Positions 1-6,874 of a stretch of 44,335 bases of DNA are shown in pieces. A program made the position numbers and the translations under genes. The notes beneath the pieces are model-generated. The model did no database searches. It worked only from the letters and a program-made list of their open reading frames with translations, and was not told where the DNA came from. How positions within the stretch are numbered: position 1 is the stretch's first letter; every line of letters starts with the position of its first letter. This stretch comes from a virus. The stretch spans positions 1 to 44,335 of IMG/VR virus record IMGVR_UViG_3300044822_000103. One strand, 5' to 3'.

Positions 1-352
1 CGTTGCAGTGGTCCCACTTGAGTAATTCCGCTTTGGCGGCAATGAAGTTCCGCGCGTTCACATAGCCGCGTAACGCGCTCGAGCGGTAATTCCCAATCCC
101 GAGATTGAAAATGAAATCCGTGAGCGCGGCTTGTGCGCCCGGGGCGAGCCCGGGACTGTAAACATTGAGCAGCGCATCCGCGCAGTTAAGATCGTGCATC
201 AGCTCCTCCTCCGCTTGCTCCGCCGTCCAGACGACGCCCGCGTACACATCCTTTCCCGTGTGGCCGTAACCGATCGTCCAGACGCCGGCGGGGCACAAAT
301 AGGCCACGAGCTTGCAGCCTTCAAACCGCCGCGCGAGATCCTCAGCAGTCAC
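1..352 (-). CDS. GH24 endolysin (lysozyme), copy 1, cut by window start
   Basis: Phage muramidase that cleaves peptidoglycan at lysis. It starts with GTG at 352 and overlaps the stop of the preceding 32-aa gene. The visible 117 codons carry the T4-type motif RRFEGCKL, then AYLCPAGVWTIGYGHTG, which fits the E-8aa-D/C-5aa-T catalytic pattern with Cys in the Asp position. There is no signal peptide, so it would need a holin. The C-terminal ~20 residues lie off the window. Because bases 1-127 equal 40610-40736, the missing end is probably the sequence at 40551-40609. It is a diverged paralogue or allele of the lysozyme at 40551-40961. Confidence 0.9.
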   Translation of the reverse strand, partial: MTAEDLARRFEGCKLVAYLCPAGVWTIGYGHTGKDVYAGVVWTAEQAEEELMHDLNCADALLNVYSPGLAPGAQAALTDFIFNLGIGNYRSSALRGYVNARNFIAAKAELLKWDHCN

Positions 353-447
353 AGCCCACCGCTCTTTTCCCACTCGCGAATAGCCCAGTAGACCCAGCCG
401 AGTGCGAGGGCGAGCATGGCGAGTCCGCCCAAGATCCAGTAGTTCAT
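349..447 (-). CDS. 32-aa single-span membrane protein in lysis cassette, copy 1
   Basis: Tiny protein: one hydrophobic helix (MNYWILGGLAMLALALGW) followed by a charged tail (REWEKSGGL). It overlaps the previous gene by ATGA (444-447), and the lysozyme GTG starts inside its stop codon (349-352). Its fixed place directly before the endolysin and its conservation with 40958-41056 suggest a role in lysis, such as a small holin or holin regulator. This is inference from context; no family is recognised. Confidence 0.7.
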   Translation of the reverse strand: MNYWILGGLAMLALALGWVYWAIREWEKSGGL

Positions 448-692
448 TTCACGAGCGCGGTGTAATGACCGAGCACAATGCCGAACACGAGGAAGATGAA
501 CGCGGTCCCGATCAGCCAGCTTGTTGCCGCGCGGATGACGGGCAGCTCCTTCGCTTCCTCGCTCTTAAGCTCCTGGATGACGGCTTTGACATGCGCGAGG
601 GTGACGTGCTCGACGGTTTTGACATCCGTTTCGGCGTGGGCGAGGTCCGCAGTGGCGTCATTCTTGATAACTACTAATTCTGTTTCTGTCAT
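444..692 (-). CDS. Putative holin-like protein, C-terminal membrane anchor, copy 1
   Basis: 82 aa. The N-terminal half is charged and helical (ADLAHAETDVKTVEHVTLAH), probably a short coiled coil. A single membrane span near the C-terminus (SWLIGTAFIFLVFGIVLGHY) is followed by a short tail. It lies immediately upstream of the 32-aa membrane protein and lysozyme, so holin or antiholin is the likely role. A paralogue with the same ending lies at 41053-41310. The start is ATG at 692. The family is not firmly recognised. Confidence 0.75.
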   Translation of the reverse strand: MTETELVVIKNDATADLAHAETDVKTVEHVTLAHVKAVIQELKSEEAKELPVIRAATSWLIGTAFIFLVFGIVLGHYTALVK

Positions 693-717
693 GAGTGTTC
701 CTTTAGTTGATGGGAAA

Positions 718-1029
718 TCACGGCGCAAATTTCGGGTGCAAGGTCGCGAGCTCGACCGCCAGCGTGTAGCCCGTGTGCGTCGCATCGGCCACCACGTCGG
801 CAAGCGTTGCGGCGGCTTCGGCGTCTAAGGTCTCAGTCGCATCCAACAGGTGCGGCATCGCCTGCCAATCGACATCGGCAGGCACGGGGATCGACTCATC
901 GCAAAAGACGACGGCGAGCCAGCCGACCCCGGCATCCCCGTAGGAACTCAAATCGAGAAAGTGATGCTCGCCCATCTCCTGCTGCACGATGGGCAAGTCC
1001 GCCACGGGGACCAAGTAGTAGCGTTTCAT
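718..1029 (-). CDS. Hypothetical protein after tail-tip gene
   Basis: 103 aa, start ATG at 1029, overlapping the tail-tip stop by ATGA. Soluble and acidic, beginning MKRYYLVPVADLPIVQQEMG, with no membrane span or catalytic motif that I recognise. It sits between the host-specificity protein and the lysis cassette, a place often held by small tail or lysis-timing proteins. No counterpart accompanies the second lysis cassette on the right of the window. Confidence 0.75.
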   Translation of the reverse strand: MKRYYLVPVADLPIVQQEMGEHHFLDLSSYGDAGVGWLAVVFCDESIPVPADVDWQAMPHLLDATETLDAEAAATLADVVADATHTGYTLAVELATLHPKFAP

Positions 1030-4000
1030 GGTTTGGCGTTGTGCGAGAGCGGCCCCAGGCGCGTCAGGAGGTAGAGGTGCGGGGCGGGAAGCTCGAGCTG
1101 CACTGCATTCGCGGTATCGAACACGGCTTTCAAGCACACGACTTCCAGGTGATTGCCGGCGCTTGCGAGGATGTCCAACAGATGCAGATCGGCCGCCCGC
1201 ACTTCCCGGCGGTCCGCGCGGATGAAGCGGTGATCGGGCGATACGACCAGAGTCTCGCCGTTGTGCAATTCGACACTCACCCAGGCGCTTTGTGGGCGGT
1301 GCGCGAGGCGCAGGATCGGCGCGCTCGCGGTGGCGCTCGTGTAGAGATGGTCCCCGACCCGCAAATCCCCGGCCTTCACGAGCCCCTGAGGGGTTTCGAT
1401 GAGCAGGAGTTCATGCGGACAACTCAAGCCGCCACCCCCGCCGCCGCCGGATCCCGACGTCGTGGTGGCGACCTGGAAGCCGTTCAACGGGATATTTCCT
1501 TGCGCGTAGGCAATCGCCGCGGCGGAGGCCTTGCCCGCCGCCGGATAGCACATCGCCGGCGACCCTGACCCGCCGCTCGTCACCCACGCCACCGCGAGCG
1601 TCGATCCTTCCGCGGCATACGGATAGACCTTGTAGGTGGTCCCCGTGGAGAGGCCCGTGATCGCCTTGCTGCCCGATGCAATCGAGCTCACCGTGCCATC
1701 CGCACGGTAGAGATTCATGGCGGGCCAGGTGATCGTGATCGTGGTGGTGGTCGAGGTATAGGTGAAGGGCTGGTCGGGTACGCTCAGCGGGGTGGATCCT
1801 TTGGCTGCGACTTGACCGCCCGAGGGGTCCACCGCCTTTTGGCCGATTTGCGGATTGTCGATAATGGGAATCGTCGCCGAGGGTCCGAACTCCAAGGAAT
1901 TGCACCCCGCCCCCACGTCGTGCAGGAGAATGTCAGCGTAGAGCGTCAAGCCCGAAACGGCTACCGTGCGCAGCACCGTGCCACTCTTTAAGTAGGTGAG
2001 CGTCGCGCCGTCATAGGTAATGGCGAAGACATCGGTGCTGGAATAGCTCCCGTACGACGAGATAGCCGTGCCGCTCTCGTAAATGCCTACGGTTCCGCCG
2101 TTGCAATAGATCGCATAATTGAGCGCCATGTACCCAGGCGTTGCGGGAATGGCAGTCACCAACGACCCCATTAAGAGGTCCAAGTTGTTCGTCTTGAATA
2201 CCAAGTGACAGGTCGGGAACCCGGAGATGCTGTACACATCGGAATCCCACGCAGTTGCCCCGCCCGGTGGCTTGGTGGCGCTCGCGTTCGCCACCGTGGC
2301 CGTGCCGCGCGCGATATAGAGCACCGGCGTCGCCGTGCCGTAGGGGCCGAACTTCAGGTTATTGGCGGCGGCCTGGAACGTATTGAACGAGGAATCTAAA
2401 TACAGCGTCTGGTTCGCCGCCGCCGTCTGCTGATAGATCACCGTGCCGTTCTGCAGATAGCGCACGAAGGATCCGTCATAGGTGATCGCCAAATCATCGC
2501 CCGCGGCATAAGTGCCCAACGTCGCAATCAGGGTTCCATTGTTGTAGACCACAAGCCCCGTACCAGGCAGGCATTCGAGCGCGTAGTCGAGCGTCGTGTA
2601 ACTGCTCGAAGTGGCCGGGTCATGATTGAGCGACATCATGAAGGTGCTCGAGGTGTTATCCGCCGGCTGCCAGGAGACGAATGCGCCGTTGGTATAGGCT
2701 TGGAGCGAATTGACCGTGCTGTCCCAAGCGGTCGTGTTCGTGCTTTTGAAGACATTGTTGCCGACGACCGTCACACCCGATCCCACGAGCGATACGGGCG
2801 ATGGCATTAGCTGCCCGGCGTTGTTCGATGCGAGGACGTGCGAATAGGCGGTGCAGGCGGCGAGCGATTGATACGCTCCACCGTAGACATTGAAGCTCGC
2901 GAACTTGAAATACATCGTCTGGCCGATCATGCCGGGGTCGTAGGGCACCCGGAATATCCCCGCATCGATGCGCGCGAACTGCGCGCCCGAGAGATGTGCC
3001 GCGGGGCTCGAGCCATAGAGCCCGCGCCGCAGGGTCGTCAGGTTGTAGGTACCGGTGCCGGTGAGGGTCGCGGTCTGGTACGCCATGATCTCGCCATCGA
3101 CGTAGAGGAGCGTACGGAGGTTCGTGTAATCGGCGGTGGACCCTGAGACGAGCTGCAGCGAAGTGGTCGCGGCATTGGTGAGTGCCACTGACAAGGTATC
3201 GGTCGTATCAGGATCGGGATTGCTCGGAAGGTTCGCGGTCAACGTGCCGTAGCGAGAGGCTCCATGCACCGCGCCTGCATAGATGTAGGACACGTTATCG
3301 AGCGACATGTAGACATCGCCCCCGCCCCACGATCCTGCAGCGCCTTGATCGACCGCGACCCAGATCTCGTGTCCGCCGTTCGCGCTCACGAGCGCCGCGG
3401 GAGCCGCGAAGATCAACGGCGTGCCGACCGAGGGCGGAACCACCGCATAATTCGCTGCGTACCCCTGGCTCGCCTGCCAGTTGTATACCGGGGCTGAAGC
3501 CGTCCCGACCAGCATGTCCTCGGCGGTGATGGTCAGAAGATCGTTCTCATCGTCATCGACTTCGGTGATGCGCACGAGCTTATTCGTGAGCCCTAATACC
3601 GAATCGGTGATCGAGACTAAATCCATCGGTTCCAACAGGCAGTAATCCGCGCGGATGGAAAACGTGAACGTGTTCCGGATATAGAGCTGGCGCTGCAAGA
3701 TGAGCTGCGCGACTTGTCTCGCCACACTCCCGGTCGTGATCTGGTGAAAGGTCAAGGTCGCCCCGGTACGCACCCCGTTCAAGGCGATGTCTTGGTCGTC
3801 CTTCGCCTGGGCGATGTCGGTGTTGTACGCATTCGCGCGATTCAAATATTCCAGATGCACCGTGTTGAACGTGTCCGCCAACGCGGCTCGATCGACGATC
3901 ACCGGATCAGACCCCGCACTTGCGGTGCTCGAGAGCATGAAGTCATCGTCGGTGAAGGAATAAAGCGGAGTCAGGTTTGGCGTGTAGGTGCGGCCATTGC

Positions 4001-4787
4001 CGGTGACGCTCGCATCGGCGTAGGGGACGATGTTCAACGTTCCCGCGGAAACAAAGGCGTTGGAATTGGTGATCTGCAGCGTCTCTTTGATGAAATCGAC
4101 CGCCGCCCGCTGAGTCGATTCGTACGGGCTGATAAAAAAGCCCATCGCGATGCAGTAGCTTTGATAGGTGAGAACGCCCGTTCCCTGGATGACCCCAAGA
4201 CCTGAGAAGTTCGCGCCGTGATTCGCATCCGTGCAGTAATCGGTGAGCATCGCGGACGGTTCCGCATCGTTGATGGTGCCGACGGTGTAGGGCGCGAGGC
4301 CGGTCAATTCAAAGGTGTAGTTGGGCAGCGCCGCAGAGCTCCCGAGTGCATAGTTCGGCACCCCGATATAGGCGGTGTGATCGTAGGGAACGGCTTGGCT
4401 CGGGTAATTGCCGGAGAGGTAGCTCCAGGTCGCCTGTCCGCCCGCGCCGGTGAAGAGCGTGCCGCCGATCGAGGAGAGGGTCACGAGCGCCTTGTCCTTC
4501 CAGATCTGCCCCATCGGGCCGCCCAACTGTCCTTCGATCAAGAGCCACACCATCGAGGCGGTGTAGGTGTAAGTGGTATTGGAGGATCCCCCGCCCCCGC
4601 CCTTGCCGCCGCTCTGACTCACCGTGTGTGCGGTCGCGACGAAATTGCCGTACCAGCCGAGCGTCATGGGCACGCGGTTCTGGCCGTACAGAAGCCCGAT
4701 GCAGTTGCCGTAGCTCGATTGGTTGATGTTGATCGCGTTCAAGCGGACGTCGGTCGTCGACTGGGATTTGCCGCCGCCGAGACTCAT
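1026..4787 (-). CDS. Tail-tip host-specificity protein with C-terminal Hint domain
   Basis: About 1253 aa. ATG at 4787 is chosen because it forms an ATGA overlap with the NlpC/P60 stop; the open frame runs further upstream only as antisense-quality sequence. The N-terminal ~600 residues resemble the phage tail-tip/GTA ORFG15 family (LRLNAI-type start, a region matching phage-tail_3 around YCLLEPMDLVSITDSVLG). Two related ~125-residue modules follow (about 688-817 and 847-970; both have WDS...AITYDG...YL.(N/S)GTV...L.FGP), probably carbohydrate-binding beta-sandwiches. An FN3-like segment (about 1004-1070) and a glycine linker lead to a Hint domain (1123-1253). It likely forms the distal tail and contacts the receptor. 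It is the last of a DUF2460-DUF2163-NlpC/P60-tip set. Confidence 0.88.
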   Translation of the reverse strand: MSLGGGKSQSTTDVRLNAININQSSYGNCIGLLYGQNRVPMTLGWYGNFVATAHTVSQSGGKGGGGGSSNTTYTYTASMVWLLIEGQLGGPMGQIWKDKALVTLSSIGGTLFTGAGGQATWSYLSGNYPSQAVPYDHTAYIGVPNYALGSSAALPNYTFELTGLAPYTVGTINDAEPSAMLTDYCTDANHGANFSGLGVIQGTGVLTYQSYCIAMGFFISPYESTQRAAVDFIKETLQITNSNAFVSAGTLNIVPYADASVTGNGRTYTPNLTPLYSFTDDDFMLSSTASAGSDPVIVDRAALADTFNTVHLEYLNRANAYNTDIAQAKDDQDIALNGVRTGATLTFHQITTGSVARQVAQLILQRQLYIRNTFTFSIRADYCLLEPMDLVSITDSVLGLTNKLVRITEVDDDENDLLTITAEDMLVGTASAPVYNWQASQGYAANYAVVPPSVGTPLIFAAPAALVSANGGHEIWVAVDQGAAGSWGGGDVYMSLDNVSYIYAGAVHGASRYGTLTANLPSNPDPDTTDTLSVALTNAATTSLQLVSGSTADYTNLRTLLYVDGEIMAYQTATLTGTGTYNLTTLRRGLYGSSPAAHLSGAQFARIDAGIFRVPYDPGMIGQTMYFKFASFNVYGGAYQSLAACTAYSHVLASNNAGQLMPSPVSLVGSGVTVVGNNVFKSTNTTAWDSTVNSLQAYTNGAFVSWQPADNTSSTFMMSLNHDPATSSSYTTLDYALECLPGTGLVVYNNGTLIATLGTYAAGDDLAITYDGSFVRYLQNGTVIYQQTAAANQTLYLDSSFNTFQAAANNLKFGPYGTATPVLYIARGTATVANASATKPPGGATAWDSDVYSISGFPTCHLVFKTNNLDLLMGSLVTAIPATPGYMALNYAIYCNGGTVGIYESGTAISSYGSYSSTDVFAITYDGATLTYLKSGTVLRTVAVSGLTLYADILLHDVGAGCNSLEFGPSATIPIIDNPQIGQKAVDPSGGQVAAKGSTPLSVPDQPFTYTSTTTTITITWPAMNLYRADGTVSSIASGSKAITGLSTGTTYKVYPYAAEGSTLAVAWVTSGGSGSPAMCYPAAGKASAAAIAYAQGNIPLNGFQVATTTSGSGGGGGGGLSCPHELLLIETPQGLVKAGDLRVGDHLYTSATASAPILRLAHRPQSAWVSVELHNGETLVVSPDHRFIRADRREVRAADLHLLDILASAGNHLEVVCLKAVFDTANAVQLELPAPHLYLLTRLGPLSHNAKP
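1029..1421 (-). other. Hint (intein/BIL-like) domain at C-terminus of tail-tip protein
   Basis: 131 residues following a run of glycines. Residue 1 is Cys (SCPHELLLIET). Next comes a block-A-like KAGDLRVGDHLYT, a block-B-like VVSPDHRF with the conserved His, and a terminal LYLLTRLGPLSHNAKP in which His-Asn is followed by Ala. Known Hint domains use Cys1 for the N-S acyl shift and the last Asn for cyclisation; the residue after Asn must be Cys/Ser/Thr for ligation. Ala there predicts cleavage without splicing, as in B-type bacterial intein-like domains. That outcome is inference. Confidence 0.85.
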
Positions 4788-5242
4788 ACCGCGCTCCAGT
4801 ACGAGTGGAAGCGATCTTCGAGGCTCCGCAGCTCGATCAACTCCACATTGCGTGAGGGGCGGTGGGCGTGAATGCCCATGAGCTCCCCGTGTCCGTGTGC
4901 ATCGGGGACTTGGACGATGATCACGCCGTGCGAGACGCAGCGACCGAAGTTGTACACCGCCACATCGCCCAGTTCCGGAACCTCGACCTGACGCGCGTGC
5001 TTCAAGACGCCCTGCAGGTAGATTTCCTCCGACTGGTGGAAATACCATTCGGGGGCGTAGTTGCCGGGGTCGAAATCCTGTGCGACTTTGCCAACGGCTT
5101 GAAAAACGCAGACCAGCAGCCACACGCAGTCGGTCCCGACACCCTTCACGTGCGCGTGAGGGTGATACGGAGTTCCGAGCCAGGAGAACGCTTCTGCGAC
5201 GATCGCGTTACGCAGTGCAATTCGGTTCGAATCACGGGACAT
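4784..5242 (-). CDS. NlpC/P60 family tail peptidoglycan hydrolase
   Basis: 152 aa. The NlpC/P60 cysteine peptidase core is visible: GTDCVWLL with Cys39, VSHGVIIV with His105, and IHAHR supplying the third polar residue near 125-127. In siphophages and gene transfer agents this gene sits between DUF2163 and the tip protein and acts as a tail-borne cell-wall peptidase during entry. It overlaps DUF2163 by 11 bp and the tip gene by ATGA, so translation is probably coupled. Confidence 0.93.
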   Translation of the reverse strand: MSRDSNRIALRNAIVAEAFSWLGTPYHPHAHVKGVGTDCVWLLVCVFQAVGKVAQDFDPGNYAPEWYFHQSEEIYLQGVLKHARQVEVPELGDVAVYNFGRCVSHGVIIVQVPDAHGHGELMGIHAHRPSRNVELIELRSLEDRFHSYWSAV

Positions 5243-6251
5243 AGCTGCCCCTGCCGCGTGCGCCAGAGAAGCCCGATCCGGCCCCTTGCCCGCCCTGCCC
5301 GCCCAAATCGCGCGTGTTCCCCTTCGGCGTGCCGCCGTCGTAGAGCGTTTCCGGTTGCGGCACGAACGGCGCGCCGCGGTAACGTCCGCCGGTGGTCGTC
5401 AAATTGGCGAATGCGGGTCCTACCGCCGTCGAGGTGTTCGAACAAGCCGCTTGGGTTTTGGGGCATCCGGGGAGGATGGTGAAGCTATCGCCCACCGACG
5501 GCAGTGCCGCCCACGGCTGCACGGCAGTGACCACGCCTCCCGCGAAGCTCGAGATCGCGTATTGTGAGCCGGACAGCACCCCGGAGGTGAACGTGATCAC
5601 CCCCAACGCAAAATAGCTCGCGACTTGCGTCAAGGCCGTGGAGCCCACGGTCAACGCGGTGACGTAGCCCGTAATCGTGCCGCTTTTCTGAAAGGTTGCC
5701 TTCGATAACCCGCACCCCGAATCGAACAGGGTATGCACGCAGCCCGCCTGCAGGATGTTCCGGGGCATCATCACGTTCAGCACCTGCACGGTGTCGTTCA
5801 GCGTGAGATCGACGGAGAAACGCCCCGCCTGCATGTCATCGACGATCCCGGCGAACCAGGGGACGATGCCGGGTGAGGTGTTCAACTGCGTGCCGGATGC
5901 GGGAAAGTTGAAAAAGCCCTTGGAGATGGTGACGATCCCGCCGTCAAAAGAACCGGCCCGGCAGGCGCTCAAGAATCCGGCGCCGCCGATGGTCACGGGA
6001 CCTGCCGGGTTATCGGCTTGCGGCTCGATGGTGAGATCCACCGATTGCACTTCCAAGCCCACCTTCTGGGTGAACGCCGAACGGACAATGGTGAGACCGG
6101 TGAGATAGGTATTTCCGCCGACGGTGATCGAGGTATCGGCATTGGTGAAATAGAACGTGCCGACTTTGGGGAGCGCGAATTGGTAGAATTCGAATTTCAA
6201 ATACTGCCCGCTCGCCAAAATGGCGAGGGTCGCCGCACTAGCGATTTTCAC
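5232..6251 (-). CDS. DUF2163 / BR0599-family minor tail protein
   Basis: 339 aa, GTG start at 6251 overlapping the DUF2460 stop (TAGTG). It contains the family's N-terminal beta-rich region (FYFTNADTSITVGGNTYLTG), a central CVHTLFDSGCGL and the Cys-rich C-terminal signature GCPKTQAACSN...GGRYRGAPFVPQPE. It is a distal tail component that joins the tape-measure end to the tip, equivalent to GTA ORFG13. The last ~30 residues are glycine-rich. Confidence 0.92.
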   Translation of the reverse strand: MKIASAATLAILASGQYLKFEFYQFALPKVGTFYFTNADTSITVGGNTYLTGLTIVRSAFTQKVGLEVQSVDLTIEPQADNPAGPVTIGGAGFLSACRAGSFDGGIVTISKGFFNFPASGTQLNTSPGIVPWFAGIVDDMQAGRFSVDLTLNDTVQVLNVMMPRNILQAGCVHTLFDSGCGLSKATFQKSGTITGYVTALTVGSTALTQVASYFALGVITFTSGVLSGSQYAISSFAGGVVTAVQPWAALPSVGDSFTILPGCPKTQAACSNTSTAVGPAFANLTTTGGRYRGAPFVPQPETLYDGGTPKGNTRDLGGQGGQGAGSGFSGARGRGSYVP

Positions 6252-6874
6252 TAGAGCTTGACCTGACGCAGTGAGATTTTTTTCGCTTCCCAGAAGTTCG
6301 ACATGAACTGGGTCAAGGTCAGGGCATCGTCATCGAAGCGGCAGCGATAGTAGAAAGAGCCGGACCAGGTAATCGCTGCACCCGAAGCCGGGGTGTAGCC
6401 GGTGAAGGTGACCAAGCCGGTCCCGCTGATCGAGTAGTTGGAGGCCGACACGAGCGTCCCGGCGCTGTAGATCAACGGCACGCCGTTTAAATTCTGGATG
6501 ATCTCCGCCCCTCCAGGACCCCCGGAGTTCTGATACGTCGCGGACAACTGAAATACCGACGTCGCCAACACGCCCGTGCCGGTGGCGAACTGCATCCCCG
6601 ACACGGTGTTGAAGACGGGGTCGTTATAGAGAAACGTATCCCACTTGCCGTTGCACGCCATGAAGAGGCCGAACAAGGCCTTCGCGTCACTCGGCACGAC
6701 GTAGTCGCGCAGGAGCTCGTACGCGAGCTCGAAGGTGAACACGGGATAGAGCTGATAGGCGATGCGCGATTCTTTCGCGGACAAGGCCGGTTGCACGCCC
6801 GTATTGAAGGCGACACCGCGCGTCGAATTCCAGGTGAGTCCCGGCAGGTTCGCGGGGTAGATGAGGTTACCCAT
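6251..6874 (-). CDS. DUF2460 distal tail protein
   Basis: 207 aa. It begins MGNLIYPANLPGLTWNSTRG and has the DUF2460 pattern of small beta-rich tail hub proteins (GTA ORFG12; distal-tail-like). The segment KALFGLFMACNGKWDTFLYN corresponds to the conserved family core. It overlaps the tape-measure stop by 8 bp. The position after the tape measure supports a baseplate hub or distal tail role. Confidence 0.9.
   Translation of the reverse strand: MGNLIYPANLPGLTWNSTRGVAFNTGVQPALSAKESRIAYQLYPVFTFELAYELLRDYVVPSDAKALFGLFMACNGKWDTFLYNDPVFNTVSGMQFATGTGVLATSVFQLSATYQNSGGPGGAEIIQNLNGVPLIYSAGTLVSASNYSISGTGLVTFTGYTPASGAAITWSGSFYYRCRFDDDALTLTQFMSNFWEAKKISLRQVKL

Noticed and set aside
4788-5123. Upstream extension of the tail-tip reading frame
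   Set aside because: It runs antisense-like over the NlpC/P60 gene with Arg/Pro-rich sequence; ATG 4787 with ATGA overlap is better.
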